Source: Flavisolibacter ginsengisoli DSM 18119
GTDB taxonomy: Bacteria; Bacteroidota; Bacteroidia; Chitinophagales; Chitinophagaceae
Reading direction: 5' to 3'
Assembly (NCBI RefSeq): GCF_900129295.1
Contig: NZ_FQUU01000009.1
Location: 1 to 64,000, forward strand
Length of the DNA: 64,000 nucleotides
Shown here: in pieces, positions 24,397-33,194 of the stretch
Layout: every line of letters starts with the position of its first letter
Numbering within the stretch: position 1 is the stretch's first letter
The notes under the pieces: model-generated
Databases searched by the model: none
Told to the model about the DNA's origin: nothing
Seen by the model: the letters and a program-made list of their open reading frames with translations, nothing else
Made by a program: the position numbers and the translations under genes

Positions 24397-25335
24397 ATGG
24401 AAAATAAAATATTAGGGCTACATCATATAACTGCAATAGCAAGTGATGCCCAACGCAATTATAATTTTTATACTAAAGTATTAGGTTTCAGGCTGGTGAA
24501 AAAGACTGTCAATTTTGATGACCCTGGAACCTACCATTTTTATTATGGTGATGAAACGGGTACACCAGGCTCCATCCTTACCTTCTTTCCCTGGGAAGGC
24601 ATCCAAAAAGGACGCGCAGGAACAGGCATGGCAACAGAGATAAGTTATTCGGTGCCAAAGGGAAGCCTGGACTTCTGGACTAAAAGATTTCAGGAAAACA
24701 ATGTTAAGTATCAACCTGTAATTGAACGTTTTGGAGAGCGATACCTTCCTTTTGAAGACAGGGATGGCTTACTTCTAAACCTTGTAGAAACAGGTGAATC
24801 TGATAACAGGAAACCATGGACCATCCCCGGTATAGGAATTTCAGAAGCTGCAAAAGGATTTCATAGCACAGTGTTGACAGTGAAAAATAGCGCACCAACA
24901 ATAAAAGTGGTTACAGATGTACTGGGTTATAATTTACATAGCCAGGAAGCAAACAGGTATCGGTTTGTAACCGACGCTATTGCCAGCGCTAACATTATAG
25001 ATTTGGTGGAAGAGCCAAATGGCCATACTGGTAGTAATGCCGGGGGCACCAATCACCACATCGCCTTTAGAGTGAAAGATGACAGCCTTCTTAAGGAATT
25101 CAGGGAAAAAGTGCTCAAAGCAGGACTTCAGATAACGGAAAAGATAGACCGCAATTATTTTTATTCGATGTACTTCCGCGAACCAGGTGGTATATTGTTT
25201 GAACTTGCAACCGATAATCCTGGTTTTGCCATAGATGAAACAGTAGAGGAATTGGGAACACATTTGATGCTTCCTGCACAATATGAAAGAAGCCGGAAAA
25301 AAATAGAAGAAATATTGCCGGTACTTCAACCATGA
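24397..25335 (+). CDS. Ring-cleaving dioxygenase, VOC superfamily (MhqO/MhqA-like), copy 1
   Basis: 312 residues from the ATG at 24397; the in-frame ATG at 24379 lies inside yceI. Two glyoxalase/VOC modules are seen. GLHHITAIASDAQRNYNFYTKVLGFRLVKKTVNFDDPGTYHFYYGDE is a near-standard MhqO opening. Candidate metal ligands are the His in GLHHIT, the His in TNHHIAF (about 227) and the Glu in FREPGGILFELAT (about 268). MhqO-type enzymes act against hydroquinones and catechols in Bacillus. Second gene of the operon; followed after 59 bases by a paralogue. Confidence 0.9.
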   Translation: MENKILGLHHITAIASDAQRNYNFYTKVLGFRLVKKTVNFDDPGTYHFYYGDETGTPGSILTFFPWEGIQKGRAGTGMATEISYSVPKGSLDFWTKRFQENNVKYQPVIERFGERYLPFEDRDGLLLNLVETGESDNRKPWTIPGIGISEAAKGFHSTVLTVKNSAPTIKVVTDVLGYNLHSQEANRYRFVTDAIASANIIDLVEEPNGHTGSNAGGTNHHIAFRVKDDSLLKEFREKVLKAGLQITEKIDRNYFYSMYFREPGGILFELATDNPGFAIDETVEELGTHLMLPAQYERSRKKIEEILPVLQP

Positions 25336-25394
25336 TACAGAGAAATACTAAACAGTTTTAGATACATTACCTGATGACTCTTTAATTGATCTTT

Positions 25395-26348
25395 ATGAAT
25401 CAACTTATTACCGGTATCCATCATGTGACGGCCATAGCCAGCAATGCGCAAAAGAATATAGATTTTTATACTGGTGTTCTGGGGTTGCGACTTGTAAAGA
25501 AAACTGTCAATTTTGATGGTCCTGATGTCTACCATTTTTATTATGGAGATGAAACGGGTAATCCAGGCACCATACTTACATTCTTTCCCTACCAGGGCCT
25601 GGTGAATGGAAGGCATGGTAAGGGAATGCTCAATACAACATCGTTTTCTGTACCTTCTTCTTCTATTAATTTCTGGCTTGACAGGCTTAGGCGTTTTGAT
25701 ATCAATTACAAAAAGCCACAGGAACGGTTTATAGGTGAAGTGGTCATTTATTTTGAAGATGAAGATGGTCTGGGATTGGAATTGGTTTTCAATGACATTG
25801 ATACCAGGAGAGGTTTTTCAACCGGGCCTGTTCCTGAAGAACATGCAATTAAGGGCTTATATAATGTGGAGATATGGGAAGAAGGATATGAGCGCACAGG
25901 AGGTCTGTTAACAACACAGTTGGACCACCAACTGATCGGTGAAAAAGGAAACCGGTTTAGGTTTGCCGCGAAAGATGCCCCCGGCAACTATGTTGATGTT
26001 CTTTGTTCACCAGACTCTCTCAAAGGTCTAACGGGAAGTGGTATAGTTCATCATATAGCCTTTGCTACGCCAGATGCAACAACGCAAGCTGAAGTACGCC
26101 TGCGTATGGTACAGAGAATGCTCAACCCTACCCCTGTACTTGACAGGTCATATTTTACTTCTATTTATTTCCGTGAACCAGGCGGTGTATTATTTGAAGT
26201 GGCTACATCAGGTCCGGGATTTGGAATTGATGAAACACAAGCTAACCTGGGTAAGACATTGAAGTTGCCACCACAATTTGAAGCAGACCGTGAGAAGATA
26301 GAAAGTGCCCTGGCACCCATTACAGTAAACACTGACAAATACAGATAA
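25395..26348 (+). CDS. Ring-cleaving dioxygenase, VOC superfamily (MhqO/MhqA-like), copy 2
   Basis: 317 residues from the ATG at 25395 (MNQLITGIHHVTAIAS). Same architecture as the preceding gene: a near-identical opening (LGLRLVKKTVNFDGPDVYHFYYGDETGNPG), VHHIAFATPD (about 221) and FREPGGVLFEVAT (about 262). Middle sections differ, so this is an old duplication rather than a recent one. Probable non-heme iron extradiol-type enzyme of quinone/catechol detoxification. It ends 4 bases before the esterase gene. Confidence 0.9.
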   Translation: MNQLITGIHHVTAIASNAQKNIDFYTGVLGLRLVKKTVNFDGPDVYHFYYGDETGNPGTILTFFPYQGLVNGRHGKGMLNTTSFSVPSSSINFWLDRLRRFDINYKKPQERFIGEVVIYFEDEDGLGLELVFNDIDTRRGFSTGPVPEEHAIKGLYNVEIWEEGYERTGGLLTTQLDHQLIGEKGNRFRFAAKDAPGNYVDVLCSPDSLKGLTGSGIVHHIAFATPDATTQAEVRLRMVQRMLNPTPVLDRSYFTSIYFREPGGVLFEVATSGPGFGIDETQANLGKTLKLPPQFEADREKIESALAPITVNTDKYR

Positions 26349-26352
26349 AAAT

Positions 26353-26988
26353 ATGCACACGAAAAACAATAAAACAGCAGGAAGAGAATTGACCAAAGAC
26401 AGCAAAGTGCTGGTCATGATTCATGGGCGTGGCGGCAGTGCAGAAGATATACTATCACTATCAGCACACCTCGATGTTAAAGACTTTACATTAATGGCGC
26501 CTCAGGCCACAAATCATAGCTGGTATCCATATTCATTCATGGCCCCTTTATCCCAAAATGAACCCTGGCTTACCTTAGCATTAACCCTGTTGAAAGACAT
26601 GGTCAAAGACCTTAGCTACAAAGGAATTCCCACTGAGAAGATATATTTTTTAGGCTTTTCCCAGGGAGCATGCCTGGCATTGGAATTTGTAACCCGGAAT
26701 GCCACCCGGTATGGTGGAGTAGTTGCCTTCACAGGCGGATTGATTGGAGATAAAATTTATACTGAACATTATAATGGTGATTTTGCGCAAACACCGGTGT
26801 TCATAGGTACGGGTGACCCGGACCCGCATGTGCCAGTGGAAAGAGTTTATGCCACTACCAATATCCTGAAAGATATGAATGCTTCAGTAATGGAAAAGGT
26901 ATATACCGGTATGGGACATACGATCAACCAGGATGAAATTGAAAAGGCCAATCAAACTATTTTCAATGCAGCAACCATCCAACAATAA
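26353..26988 (+). CDS. Phospholipase/carboxylesterase family hydrolase (MhqD-like)
   Basis: 211 residues, alpha/beta hydrolase. Oxyanion segment HGRGGSAEDI (about 25), nucleophile GFSQGA (Ser about 107), acid in TGDPDPHVP (about 156) and His in GMGHTI (about 190). Bacillus MhqD is encoded with MhqO and MhqN and belongs to this group, so this is a thioesterase/carboxylesterase for quinone adducts or ring-cleavage products (inference). It starts 4 bases after the second dioxygenase gene, a clear operon link. Confidence 0.9.
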   Translation: MHTKNNKTAGRELTKDSKVLVMIHGRGGSAEDILSLSAHLDVKDFTLMAPQATNHSWYPYSFMAPLSQNEPWLTLALTLLKDMVKDLSYKGIPTEKIYFLGFSQGACLALEFVTRNATRYGGVVAFTGGLIGDKIYTEHYNGDFAQTPVFIGTGDPDPHVPVERVYATTNILKDMNASVMEKVYTGMGHTINQDEIEKANQTIFNAATIQQ

Positions 26989-27062
26989 ATAAATAAACTT
27001 AAAATACTATTTGGGTATTTATTCAATTGTGATACTTACCCTAAACAGTTAAAATAATCAAC

Positions 27063-27776
27063 ATGAAATCGCAGCTGTTTTTAAAATCAGATAGAGGATT
27101 AAAAGATATAGGTTGGCTGAAGAGCAATTTTTATTTCAGCTTTAGTGAATATTACCATCCTGTGAGAAGCGCTTTTGGAACGCTTGTAGCTTTCAATGAT
27201 GATCACGTACAAGCAGGGAAAGGATTTGGCATACATCCTCATACCAATATGGAGATCATTTCGGTATTACTGAAAGGAAAGATGAATCACATAGACACTA
27301 TGGGGTACAAGACCATTATTGAAGCAGGAGATGTACAGATCATGAGTGCAGGAACGGGCTTAAAACATGAGGAATACAACATTGGTGAGGATGAGGTGAA
27401 CTTTCTGCAGATTTGGATAGAACCCAAGCTGCAGAACATTCCACCGCGTTACCAGCAACGCAGTTTTCCAAAAGAAAACCGGAAAAACCAACTAAAGACT
27501 ATTGTATCAGGTGATGAAGGACCCAAACATTGCTGGATCAACCAGAATTCCAGGTTATCACTGGGATACTTTGATACTGCACAGGAAATTGTTTACCAAT
27601 TTCAGCCTGTCAACAAATGCCTCTTCATCTTTTTACTGGAAGGAAAGATAAGAGTAAATGGTACTGATCTTTCTCCTAGAGATGGTATCGGCATATGGGA
27701 AACGGACTCCGTGCCTATTCATTGCGAAGCTGGTTCTGAATTTTTGATCATTGAAACACCTATAAACCAGAAGTAA
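27063..27776 (+). CDS. Pirin-family protein
   Basis: 237 residues with two cupin halves. The first has GFGIHPHTNMEIISVLLKGKMNH (metal ligands His-x-His, about 57-60) and AGTGLKHEEYN (about 98-104). YhhW and human pirin of this family have quercetinase or redox-sensor activity with a bound metal. It is 74 bases after the esterase gene, on the same strand, so it is likely the last gene of the quinone-detoxification cluster. The second cupin half (from about 150) is less conserved. Confidence 0.9.
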   Translation: MKSQLFLKSDRGLKDIGWLKSNFYFSFSEYYHPVRSAFGTLVAFNDDHVQAGKGFGIHPHTNMEIISVLLKGKMNHIDTMGYKTIIEAGDVQIMSAGTGLKHEEYNIGEDEVNFLQIWIEPKLQNIPPRYQQRSFPKENRKNQLKTIVSGDEGPKHCWINQNSRLSLGYFDTAQEIVYQFQPVNKCLFIFLLEGKIRVNGTDLSPRDGIGIWETDSVPIHCEAGSEFLIIETPINQK

Positions 27777-27818
27777 ACAATTTGGCGCTTATGAGGTAAT
27801 GCAAAACCTACGACACAT

Positions 27819-28736
27819 TTATTGTTTTATCAAACCAAATTGATAGATATAGGCAGGCTGTCCATGCTTGCCCTCCGTACTAATATATAAATTACCTGAA
27901 GGGTCAAAGCTGATACCTTCGGGCTGTTCCAGCAGGTCTTTATCTAAATAAGTGAAAGACTTTAATTGGCCATCATGGCTGAACTGTGCCATGCATTTAG
28001 TGTCCTTGGTTGAAATGACATAGATATCGTGTGTGGCAGGATGAATGGCAACACCTGATGGAAAGAACTTTACTTTATCCCCGCTCATGGCCTTCAGGTC
28101 TTTGCTTTCAATAACCAGGAAAGGCTTCTCGAGCAACTTTTCACTTTTAATATCGAGTTCATATAAGGCACGGGCCGATTTTTTTTCATCTGCTAAACCT
28201 GATTCATTTTTGCATGCTATCAAAAGGTTACCTGTAACAGGATCATAGGCCAATCCTTCCGTATTGTTTTTCTTGTCAAGGCCTGTTTCGATCTCTTTTA
28301 CCTGCTTGCCCTTTTTCCAATCTGTGATCTTAAAAATACTACCATGACTCCATAAGGCATATGCATCATTTCCTATCACTGCCACATCTTCAATATCAAA
28401 CTTATCCTTTGCGGTTTCGTAAAAAGAAACGGTATCAGCTATGCTTGCTTTTCCTTTGTCAAGGTTTAAGGTATACAGAGTGGGATGAAGGTCTTCAATA
28501 GCAAGGATATGATTGTTATCAATTTTTACAATCCCAGAGATCTCATTGAGTTGAGGCGGAAGTTCCCATTTGTTTACAGGCTTTGACATATCATACGTGC
28601 CCGCAGAACTAACTGCTACTGCTCTACCCGCTACTAAAGCTTTGTCGTTATCCTTTTTATCCTTGTTATTGTTAACGCATGAGCTTAATATAATTAAGCT
28701 TAAAAAAACATATTTAGTGAGGTATTGGATAGACAT
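27819..28736 (-). CDS. Lipoprotein with SdiA-regulated-type beta-propeller
   Basis: 305 residues. Lipoprotein signal YVFLSLIILSSC (Cys about 20), a short Asp/Lys-rich linker, then propeller-like repeats: LNEISGIVKIDNNHILAIED, FDIEDVAVIGNDAYALWSHG, NTEGLAYDPVTGNLLIACK and QPEGISFDPSGNLYISTEG. These fit the SdiA-regulated/phytase-like propeller family. Outer-membrane location is likely, binding partner unknown. It is convergent with pirin and not part of that operon. Confidence 0.82.
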   Translation of the reverse strand: MSIQYLTKYVFLSLIILSSCVNNNKDKKDNDKALVAGRAVAVSSAGTYDMSKPVNKWELPPQLNEISGIVKIDNNHILAIEDLHPTLYTLNLDKGKASIADTVSFYETAKDKFDIEDVAVIGNDAYALWSHGSIFKITDWKKGKQVKEIETGLDKKNNTEGLAYDPVTGNLLIACKNESGLADEKKSARALYELDIKSEKLLEKPFLVIESKDLKAMSGDKVKFFPSGVAIHPATHDIYVISTKDTKCMAQFSHDGQLKSFTYLDKDLLEQPEGISFDPSGNLYISTEGKHGQPAYIYQFGLIKQ

Positions 28737-29089
28737 GAAAGTAATTTTAAGTACTATAGAAAATATAATGCCTGAGACAAGAAACGGAATTTATTCAAGT
28801 ACTAGTATGTTTATTTAACGATTTACTTTAATAGTTGTCCATGTGGATGAAATGTTGAACGAGGTAATCAGCAGGTTCCACATGCAAATAATTATACATA
28901 AGGCTTATAGTTGAGGCTATATATTATGCGTATAGGAATTATGTTCTTTAGCTGATAAATTATTTAAATAACACTTCTTTGGTTAATAGATTCTATACAG
29001 GAAAACAGCAATGGGTAAATTTGCATTTCCTTTTTTTAGATGAATTATAAAAAGATAGATACAATAACAGCTTCAGCCGAACCTTCCAT
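28737..29089. other. Divergent intergenic region with one promoter
   Basis: 353 AT-rich bases. The only feature I support is the -7 box TAAATTTG at 29016-29023 for the LLM gene. Confidence 0.55.
29016..29023 (+). promoter_or_regulatory. -7 box TAAATTTG
   Basis: Perfect TAnnTTTG, which would give a leader of about 60 bases for the flavin oxidoreductase gene. No TTG at the expected upstream distance. Confidence 0.5.
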
Positions 29090-30103
29090 ATGAAAAAACA
29101 AAGGACAGCCTACTCTATATTAGAACTTGCTATTGTTTCGCAGGGAGAAACAATAAAACAGACCCTTAATAACTCACTTACCTTAGCAAAAAAGGCGGAA
29201 GAATATGGTTACAAGCGAATATGGTTTGCAGAGCATCATAATTCAGACAATATAGGCAGCAGCGCTACCTCATTACTCATTGGATATATTGCAGAAAACA
29301 CGAAAACCATCAGGGTAGGCTCAGGTGGCATCATGCTTCCTAACCATTCACCTTTGATAATTGCAGAACAGTTTGGCACGCTTGCCCATTTATATCCTGG
29401 TAGAATTGATCTTGGTCTTGGCAGAGCGCCGGGCACTGATCAGCAAACAGCCCAGGCTATTCGGTCAGATTTTATGCAGGCAGCGCAATTATTTCCAGAC
29501 GAAGTGGCTAAAATTGAAGGATACTTTTCATTGGAAAATAAAAAATCTAATGTTAGGGCACCCATTGCTGAAGGCACGCATGTTCCTATTTATATATTAG
29601 GATCAAGTACTGATAGTGCACATTTGGCGGCTAAGAAAGGGTTGCCATATGCTTTTGCCAGCCACTTTGCATCAACTTACCTAACCCAGGCTTTAAAGAT
29701 TTATAAAGAAGAATTTCAGCCTTCTGAATTTTTAAGTCATCCTTATACTATGGCTGGGGTAAATGTTTATATAGCAGATACAGACCAGGAAGCAGAAAGA
29801 ATGTTCACGAGCTTAATCAGGATGTTTGTTGGAATATTAACCGGGAACAGGCAACCCTTACTCCCTCCAACAGAAATGACTGAAGAATTGAAAGAGCTGT
29901 TTCAACATCCTGCTGTTTATCAAATGCTGAAATACTCATTTGTAGGTTGCAAACAAACGGTCAAGAATAGCATACAGGCATTTCTTGATCAAACTGGTGT
30001 GAATGAATTGATAGCTGTATCAGCTATGTACGATATAAATGACCGGATAAAATCTGCCCGACTATTTGCAGAAATCATGAAGGAGACAAATGAAGGGGAA
30101 TAA
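29090..30103 (+). CDS. LLM-class flavin-dependent oxidoreductase
   Basis: 337 residues, luciferase-like monooxygenase fold. RIWFAEHHNSDNIGSSATSLLIGYIAENTKTIRVGSGGIMLPNHSPLIIAEQFGTLAHLYPGRIDLGLGRAPG is highly typical of the MsnO8/YhbW subgroup, which uses FMN or F420. It probably oxidises an unknown organic substrate in the cytoplasm. It has its own promoter and no partner. Nearby quinone-stress genes are on the same strand but separated by another gene. Confidence 0.9.
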   Translation: MKKQRTAYSILELAIVSQGETIKQTLNNSLTLAKKAEEYGYKRIWFAEHHNSDNIGSSATSLLIGYIAENTKTIRVGSGGIMLPNHSPLIIAEQFGTLAHLYPGRIDLGLGRAPGTDQQTAQAIRSDFMQAAQLFPDEVAKIEGYFSLENKKSNVRAPIAEGTHVPIYILGSSTDSAHLAAKKGLPYAFASHFASTYLTQALKIYKEEFQPSEFLSHPYTMAGVNVYIADTDQEAERMFTSLIRMFVGILTGNRQPLLPPTEMTEELKELFQHPAVYQMLKYSFVGCKQTVKNSIQAFLDQTGVNELIAVSAMYDINDRIKSARLFAEIMKETNEGE

Positions 30104-30192
30104 AATACTTTCGCTTCGTTACTTAACTAAGAATGCTTCCGATTCCAATAATTTATAAGCACTTTACAAATGGATAACAAGTTTTAGCTTTT

Positions 30193-31578
30193 TTATTTTC
30201 CGATACAGAACTTACTAAAAATATAATCCAGTTGATCTTCGTTTGTAATTTCTCCTGTTATTTCACCTAAGTATTGCAGGCACCTGCGAATATCAAGTGA
30301 AAGGAGATCGCCAGGAATCTTATTGTGCAATCCTTCAATCACGTCATTCAATGCTGCATGCACTTCGTTGAGCGCATGAAAATGGCGTGCATTGGTAACG
30401 ATGACACTTTCATTGCTGACATCTTTTTGAAAGACCATGTCTACCATTCTCTCCTTCAACACTTCCAGGTGCAATCCACTCTTTGCTGAAATAAAAATGA
30501 CACCGCTTGTATATGTAAATTTCTCACGGGCAGAATGTTCATCTACCAGGTCTACCTTATTGCCAACCAACAGGAAGTGAATTTCTTCCCTGTTCAATTC
30601 ATCTATGGTTTCGGAAAGATCTCCAGGCAATTCTTCATTCACATCAAATAAGTACAAGACTACATCGGCCTGTTTTCTTTTCTGCAGGCTCTTTTCGATA
30701 CCTACTGTTTCTATCAGGTCATCTGAGTGATTGCGGATGCCGGCTGTATCAATCAAACGGAAAAGAATACCATCTATATTGAGCACTTCCTCAATAGTAT
30801 CACGTGTGGTACCGGGAATTTCGCTTACTATCGCCCTGTCTTCATTTAACAGCGCATTCAACAATGTTGACTTCCCTGCATTAGGCTTACCGATAATAGC
30901 CACGCTGACACCATTCTTTATCACGTTGCCCAGTTGAAAGGACTGCATTAACCTGCCTGTATGTTCCCTCGCATTGGTTACCAGTTCGAGTAACCTGGAC
31001 CTGTCAACGAACTCCACATCTTCCTGGGAAAAATCCAGCTCTAATTCTATAAGGGCCGAGAATTGAATAAGTTGCTCCCGCAGGTCTTTTAACGCCTGGG
31101 AAAAGCCTCCCCTGATGTTATTCAGAGCTGTTTTATGAGATGCCTGGGTATTACTAGCTATCAGGTCAGCCACTGCTTCAGCCTGCGTAAGATCGAGCTT
31201 TCCATTTAAAAAGGCCCTCTGGGTAAATTCCCCCGGCTTTGCCAAACGTGCGCCATGTTCAATACATGTATCTATCACCTGCTGATGAATGAAGGGAGAA
31301 CCATGGCAGCTGATCTCTATTACATCTTCCCCTGTATATGATCTGGGACCTTTGTAGAGTGATACTACTACCTCATCAAGGATCTTATCACCATTTTTAA
31401 GGAAACCAACATGGATTGTATGACTGGCTTGCTTTTCAAGGTTTTTGGAAGGGAATAAATCATTGATTATGGAAATGGCCTTTTCACCACTTAACCTGAT
31501 CACACCAATAGCTCCAATGCCTGGTGGGGTAGCCAGTGCAACTATTGTATCATTCCAGCCAGATAATTTCAAACTCAT
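30193..31578 (-). CDS. mnmE: tRNA uridine-5-carboxymethylaminomethyl modification GTPase MnmE
   Basis: 461 residues from the ATG at 31578. An N-terminal tetrahydrofolate-binding domain (DTIVALATPPGIGAIGVIRLSG) is followed by a helical domain with an inserted G domain: G1 GKPNAGKST, G3 DTAGIR, G4 GNKVDL. The C-terminal CIGK is the invariant motif of MnmE. With MnmG it makes cmnm5U34 in tRNAs. A -7 box ends four bases before the ATG, suggesting a nearly leaderless transcript. TTG at 31584 is rejected because it lies in that box. Confidence 0.97.
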   Translation of the reverse strand: MSLKLSGWNDTIVALATPPGIGAIGVIRLSGEKAISIINDLFPSKNLEKQASHTIHVGFLKNGDKILDEVVVSLYKGPRSYTGEDVIEISCHGSPFIHQQVIDTCIEHGARLAKPGEFTQRAFLNGKLDLTQAEAVADLIASNTQASHKTALNNIRGGFSQALKDLREQLIQFSALIELELDFSQEDVEFVDRSRLLELVTNAREHTGRLMQSFQLGNVIKNGVSVAIIGKPNAGKSTLLNALLNEDRAIVSEIPGTTRDTIEEVLNIDGILFRLIDTAGIRNHSDDLIETVGIEKSLQKRKQADVVLYLFDVNEELPGDLSETIDELNREEIHFLLVGNKVDLVDEHSAREKFTYTSGVIFISAKSGLHLEVLKERMVDMVFQKDVSNESVIVTNARHFHALNEVHAALNDVIEGLHNKIPGDLLSLDIRRCLQYLGEITGEITNEDQLDYIFSKFCIGK

Positions 31579-31581
31579 GAT

Positions 31582-31589
31582 CAAAAGTA
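31582..31589 (-). promoter_or_regulatory. mnmE promoter -7 box TACTTTTG
   Basis: Perfect TAnnTTTG on the minus strand, followed by ATC and then the ATG. Transcription would start at or next to the start codon. Confidence 0.55.
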
Positions 31590-31602
31590 AGGGGGATCAA
31601 AA

Positions 31603-31632
31603 CAAAAATCCCTTTACCGGTGGTAAAGGGAT
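31603..31632 (-). terminator. Rho-independent terminator of the exb-tonB operon
   Basis: ATCCCTTTACC and GGTAAAGGGAT are a perfect 11-base stem with a 3-base loop. On the minus strand it is followed by TTTTTG. It sits 24 bases after the tonB stop codon and just before the mnmE promoter. Confidence 0.92.
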
Positions 31633-31656
31633 CTGTAAATTTTATTACTGAAAAGA

Positions 31657-32484
31657 TTATTCCGAAACTACGAAAGTGATTGGTTGTGTGTGATAGGAAC
31701 GTACTTTTCTTCCGTTCTGCTCACCCGGAGACCATCTTGGACCTCTCTTCACCACATCTTCAGCACCTTTACCTAATCCATATCCTGGATCGTTAAGGGC
31801 CTTCACGTCTGTGATGCTACCGTCTTTTTCTACAAGGAAACGAACCTGTACAGTATATTGACCTGGATTCATTCCCTGGGAGGCTGCATCTTCAATGTAA
31901 CGCTGCAACTGGCTTTCCAGGTGCCTTCTCCATTGCTTCACATCTACGCTGGCCTCGATCTCCACTTTCTCAAACACCTTATTCTCATCTTCAACCTTAG
32001 GAGCTGCTACTACTGCTTTACCTTCATCCACAACGGGAGGTGCAGCAATACCTTCGTCCTTAATACCTTCCTGGTTGATAACGTCAATCTTTTTATCTTC
32101 CATTTCCTTTACAGGAGGTATCTCTTCCTGCTTCACTTCTTCGTCCTTTTTGATAACGGGAGGAGTGAATTTAGCCATTTCCACTTTTGGAGGAGGTGGC
32201 GTTTTGGGTGGCGGAGGTGGCGGTGGAGGCGGCTTTTCTTCTTCCTGTTTGATATCAGCCATAACTACATCCCTTACCTCAACCTTGCCGGAATCCTTTG
32301 GACCCAGGGCTTTTGATAATAAGGAGCCCCCTATTGCCAGGATCAATACAGCAGCTGTAATTGCCAACGCTGTAATTAACCGGTTGTTATACTTTTTCCT
32401 GAGGTCGTAGGCGCCATAATCCTTATTGCGGCCCTCAAACACCAGGTCCAGTATATCGGCACTTAATATTTTATTTGCTTCCAT
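31657..32484 (-). CDS. tonB: Energy transducer TonB
   Basis: 275 residues. A cytoplasmic N-terminal segment with GRNKDYGAYDLRKKYNNR (about 18-35) precedes one membrane helix (about 38-58). Then come a Pro-rich periplasmic spacer (PPPPPPPPPKTPPPP, about 88-102), a charged linker and a TonB C-terminal domain (about 185-275, RYIEDAASQGMNPGQYTVQVRF and GAEDVVKRGPRWSPGEQNG). It transmits proton-motive energy to outer-membrane transporters. Last gene of exbB-exbD-exbD-tonB, so its energising motor is encoded with it. Confidence 0.93.
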   Translation of the reverse strand: MEANKILSADILDLVFEGRNKDYGAYDLRKKYNNRLITALAITAAVLILAIGGSLLSKALGPKDSGKVEVRDVVMADIKQEEEKPPPPPPPPPKTPPPPKVEMAKFTPPVIKKDEEVKQEEIPPVKEMEDKKIDVINQEGIKDEGIAAPPVVDEGKAVVAAPKVEDENKVFEKVEIEASVDVKQWRRHLESQLQRYIEDAASQGMNPGQYTVQVRFLVEKDGSITDVKALNDPGYGLGKGAEDVVKRGPRWSPGEQNGRKVRSYHTQPITFVVSE

Positions 32485-32549
32485 TAGAATTGTTTGTATT
32501 TAGATGCGATTTTGTATTGTTTTCCACAAAAATTGAGCTAGTTCCATAC

Positions 32550-33170
32550 CTATTTAGGTTCGGTAGCATGGATAAGTTTGTTCTCATCTTCTGTTATGTC
32601 AACAATAGCAAAACGTTTTACATCATTAATGGTCATTTCGTCCAGGATATCAACGGTATTCTTGTAAGTAGCGTCTTCATTGGGCTTGATCACTACCACA
32701 AAGTCTTTATCCTTGGCCGCATTTTGCCAATTAGGATCACCTGCTTCCCTGGCCTTGTTCTTTATATTCTCATCCAGTGGACTGGGTGTATAATTAGCCA
32801 TCACTTCCTTTTTCTTGTCCTGGATGATCTTACGTACCTCCTTGAAAGTAGTAGACTGGAAGTTTGAGCCATCAGGTTTAATCTGACCCATGTAATAGTA
32901 TACCAGGTCATTCTTTCCTAACAAAATGGTCAAAGCACCAGACTCTTTTACCTCTGTAAGATCCTTTGGATTTTTCTCATCCTTTGGCATGATTAAACCC
33001 ATTGTAGTGGGCGTACTCATTGTTGTGGTGAAAATGAAAAAGGTAATGAGCAGGAATCCCAGGTCTACCATTGGGGTCATGTCTACACGTGTAGATAGCT
33101 TCTTGGCTTTTTTGACCCCCGGGCCTTTTTTATGGCCACTATCTCCACCTGAAACATCTATATCTGCCAT
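32550..33170 (-). CDS. exbD: Biopolymer transporter ExbD, copy 2
   Basis: 206 residues. N-terminal basic segment, then STRVDMTPMVDLGFLLITFFIFTTTM with the conserved membrane Asp that carries protons (about 37), and a periplasmic domain. It forms the rotor-like partner in the ExbB5-ExbD2 motor. Bacteroidota motors often have two different ExbD genes in tandem, as here. It is 25 bases after the first exbD. Confidence 0.92.
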   Translation of the reverse strand: MADIDVSGGDSGHKKGPGVKKAKKLSTRVDMTPMVDLGFLLITFFIFTTTMSTPTTMGLIMPKDEKNPKDLTEVKESGALTILLGKNDLVYYYMGQIKPDGSNFQSTTFKEVRKIIQDKKKEVMANYTPSPLDENIKNKAREAGDPNWQNAAKDKDFVVVIKPNEDATYKNTVDILDEMTINDVKRFAIVDITEDENKLIHATEPK

Positions 33171-33194
33171 AGTTAATCTTTTTAATTGTGAATA

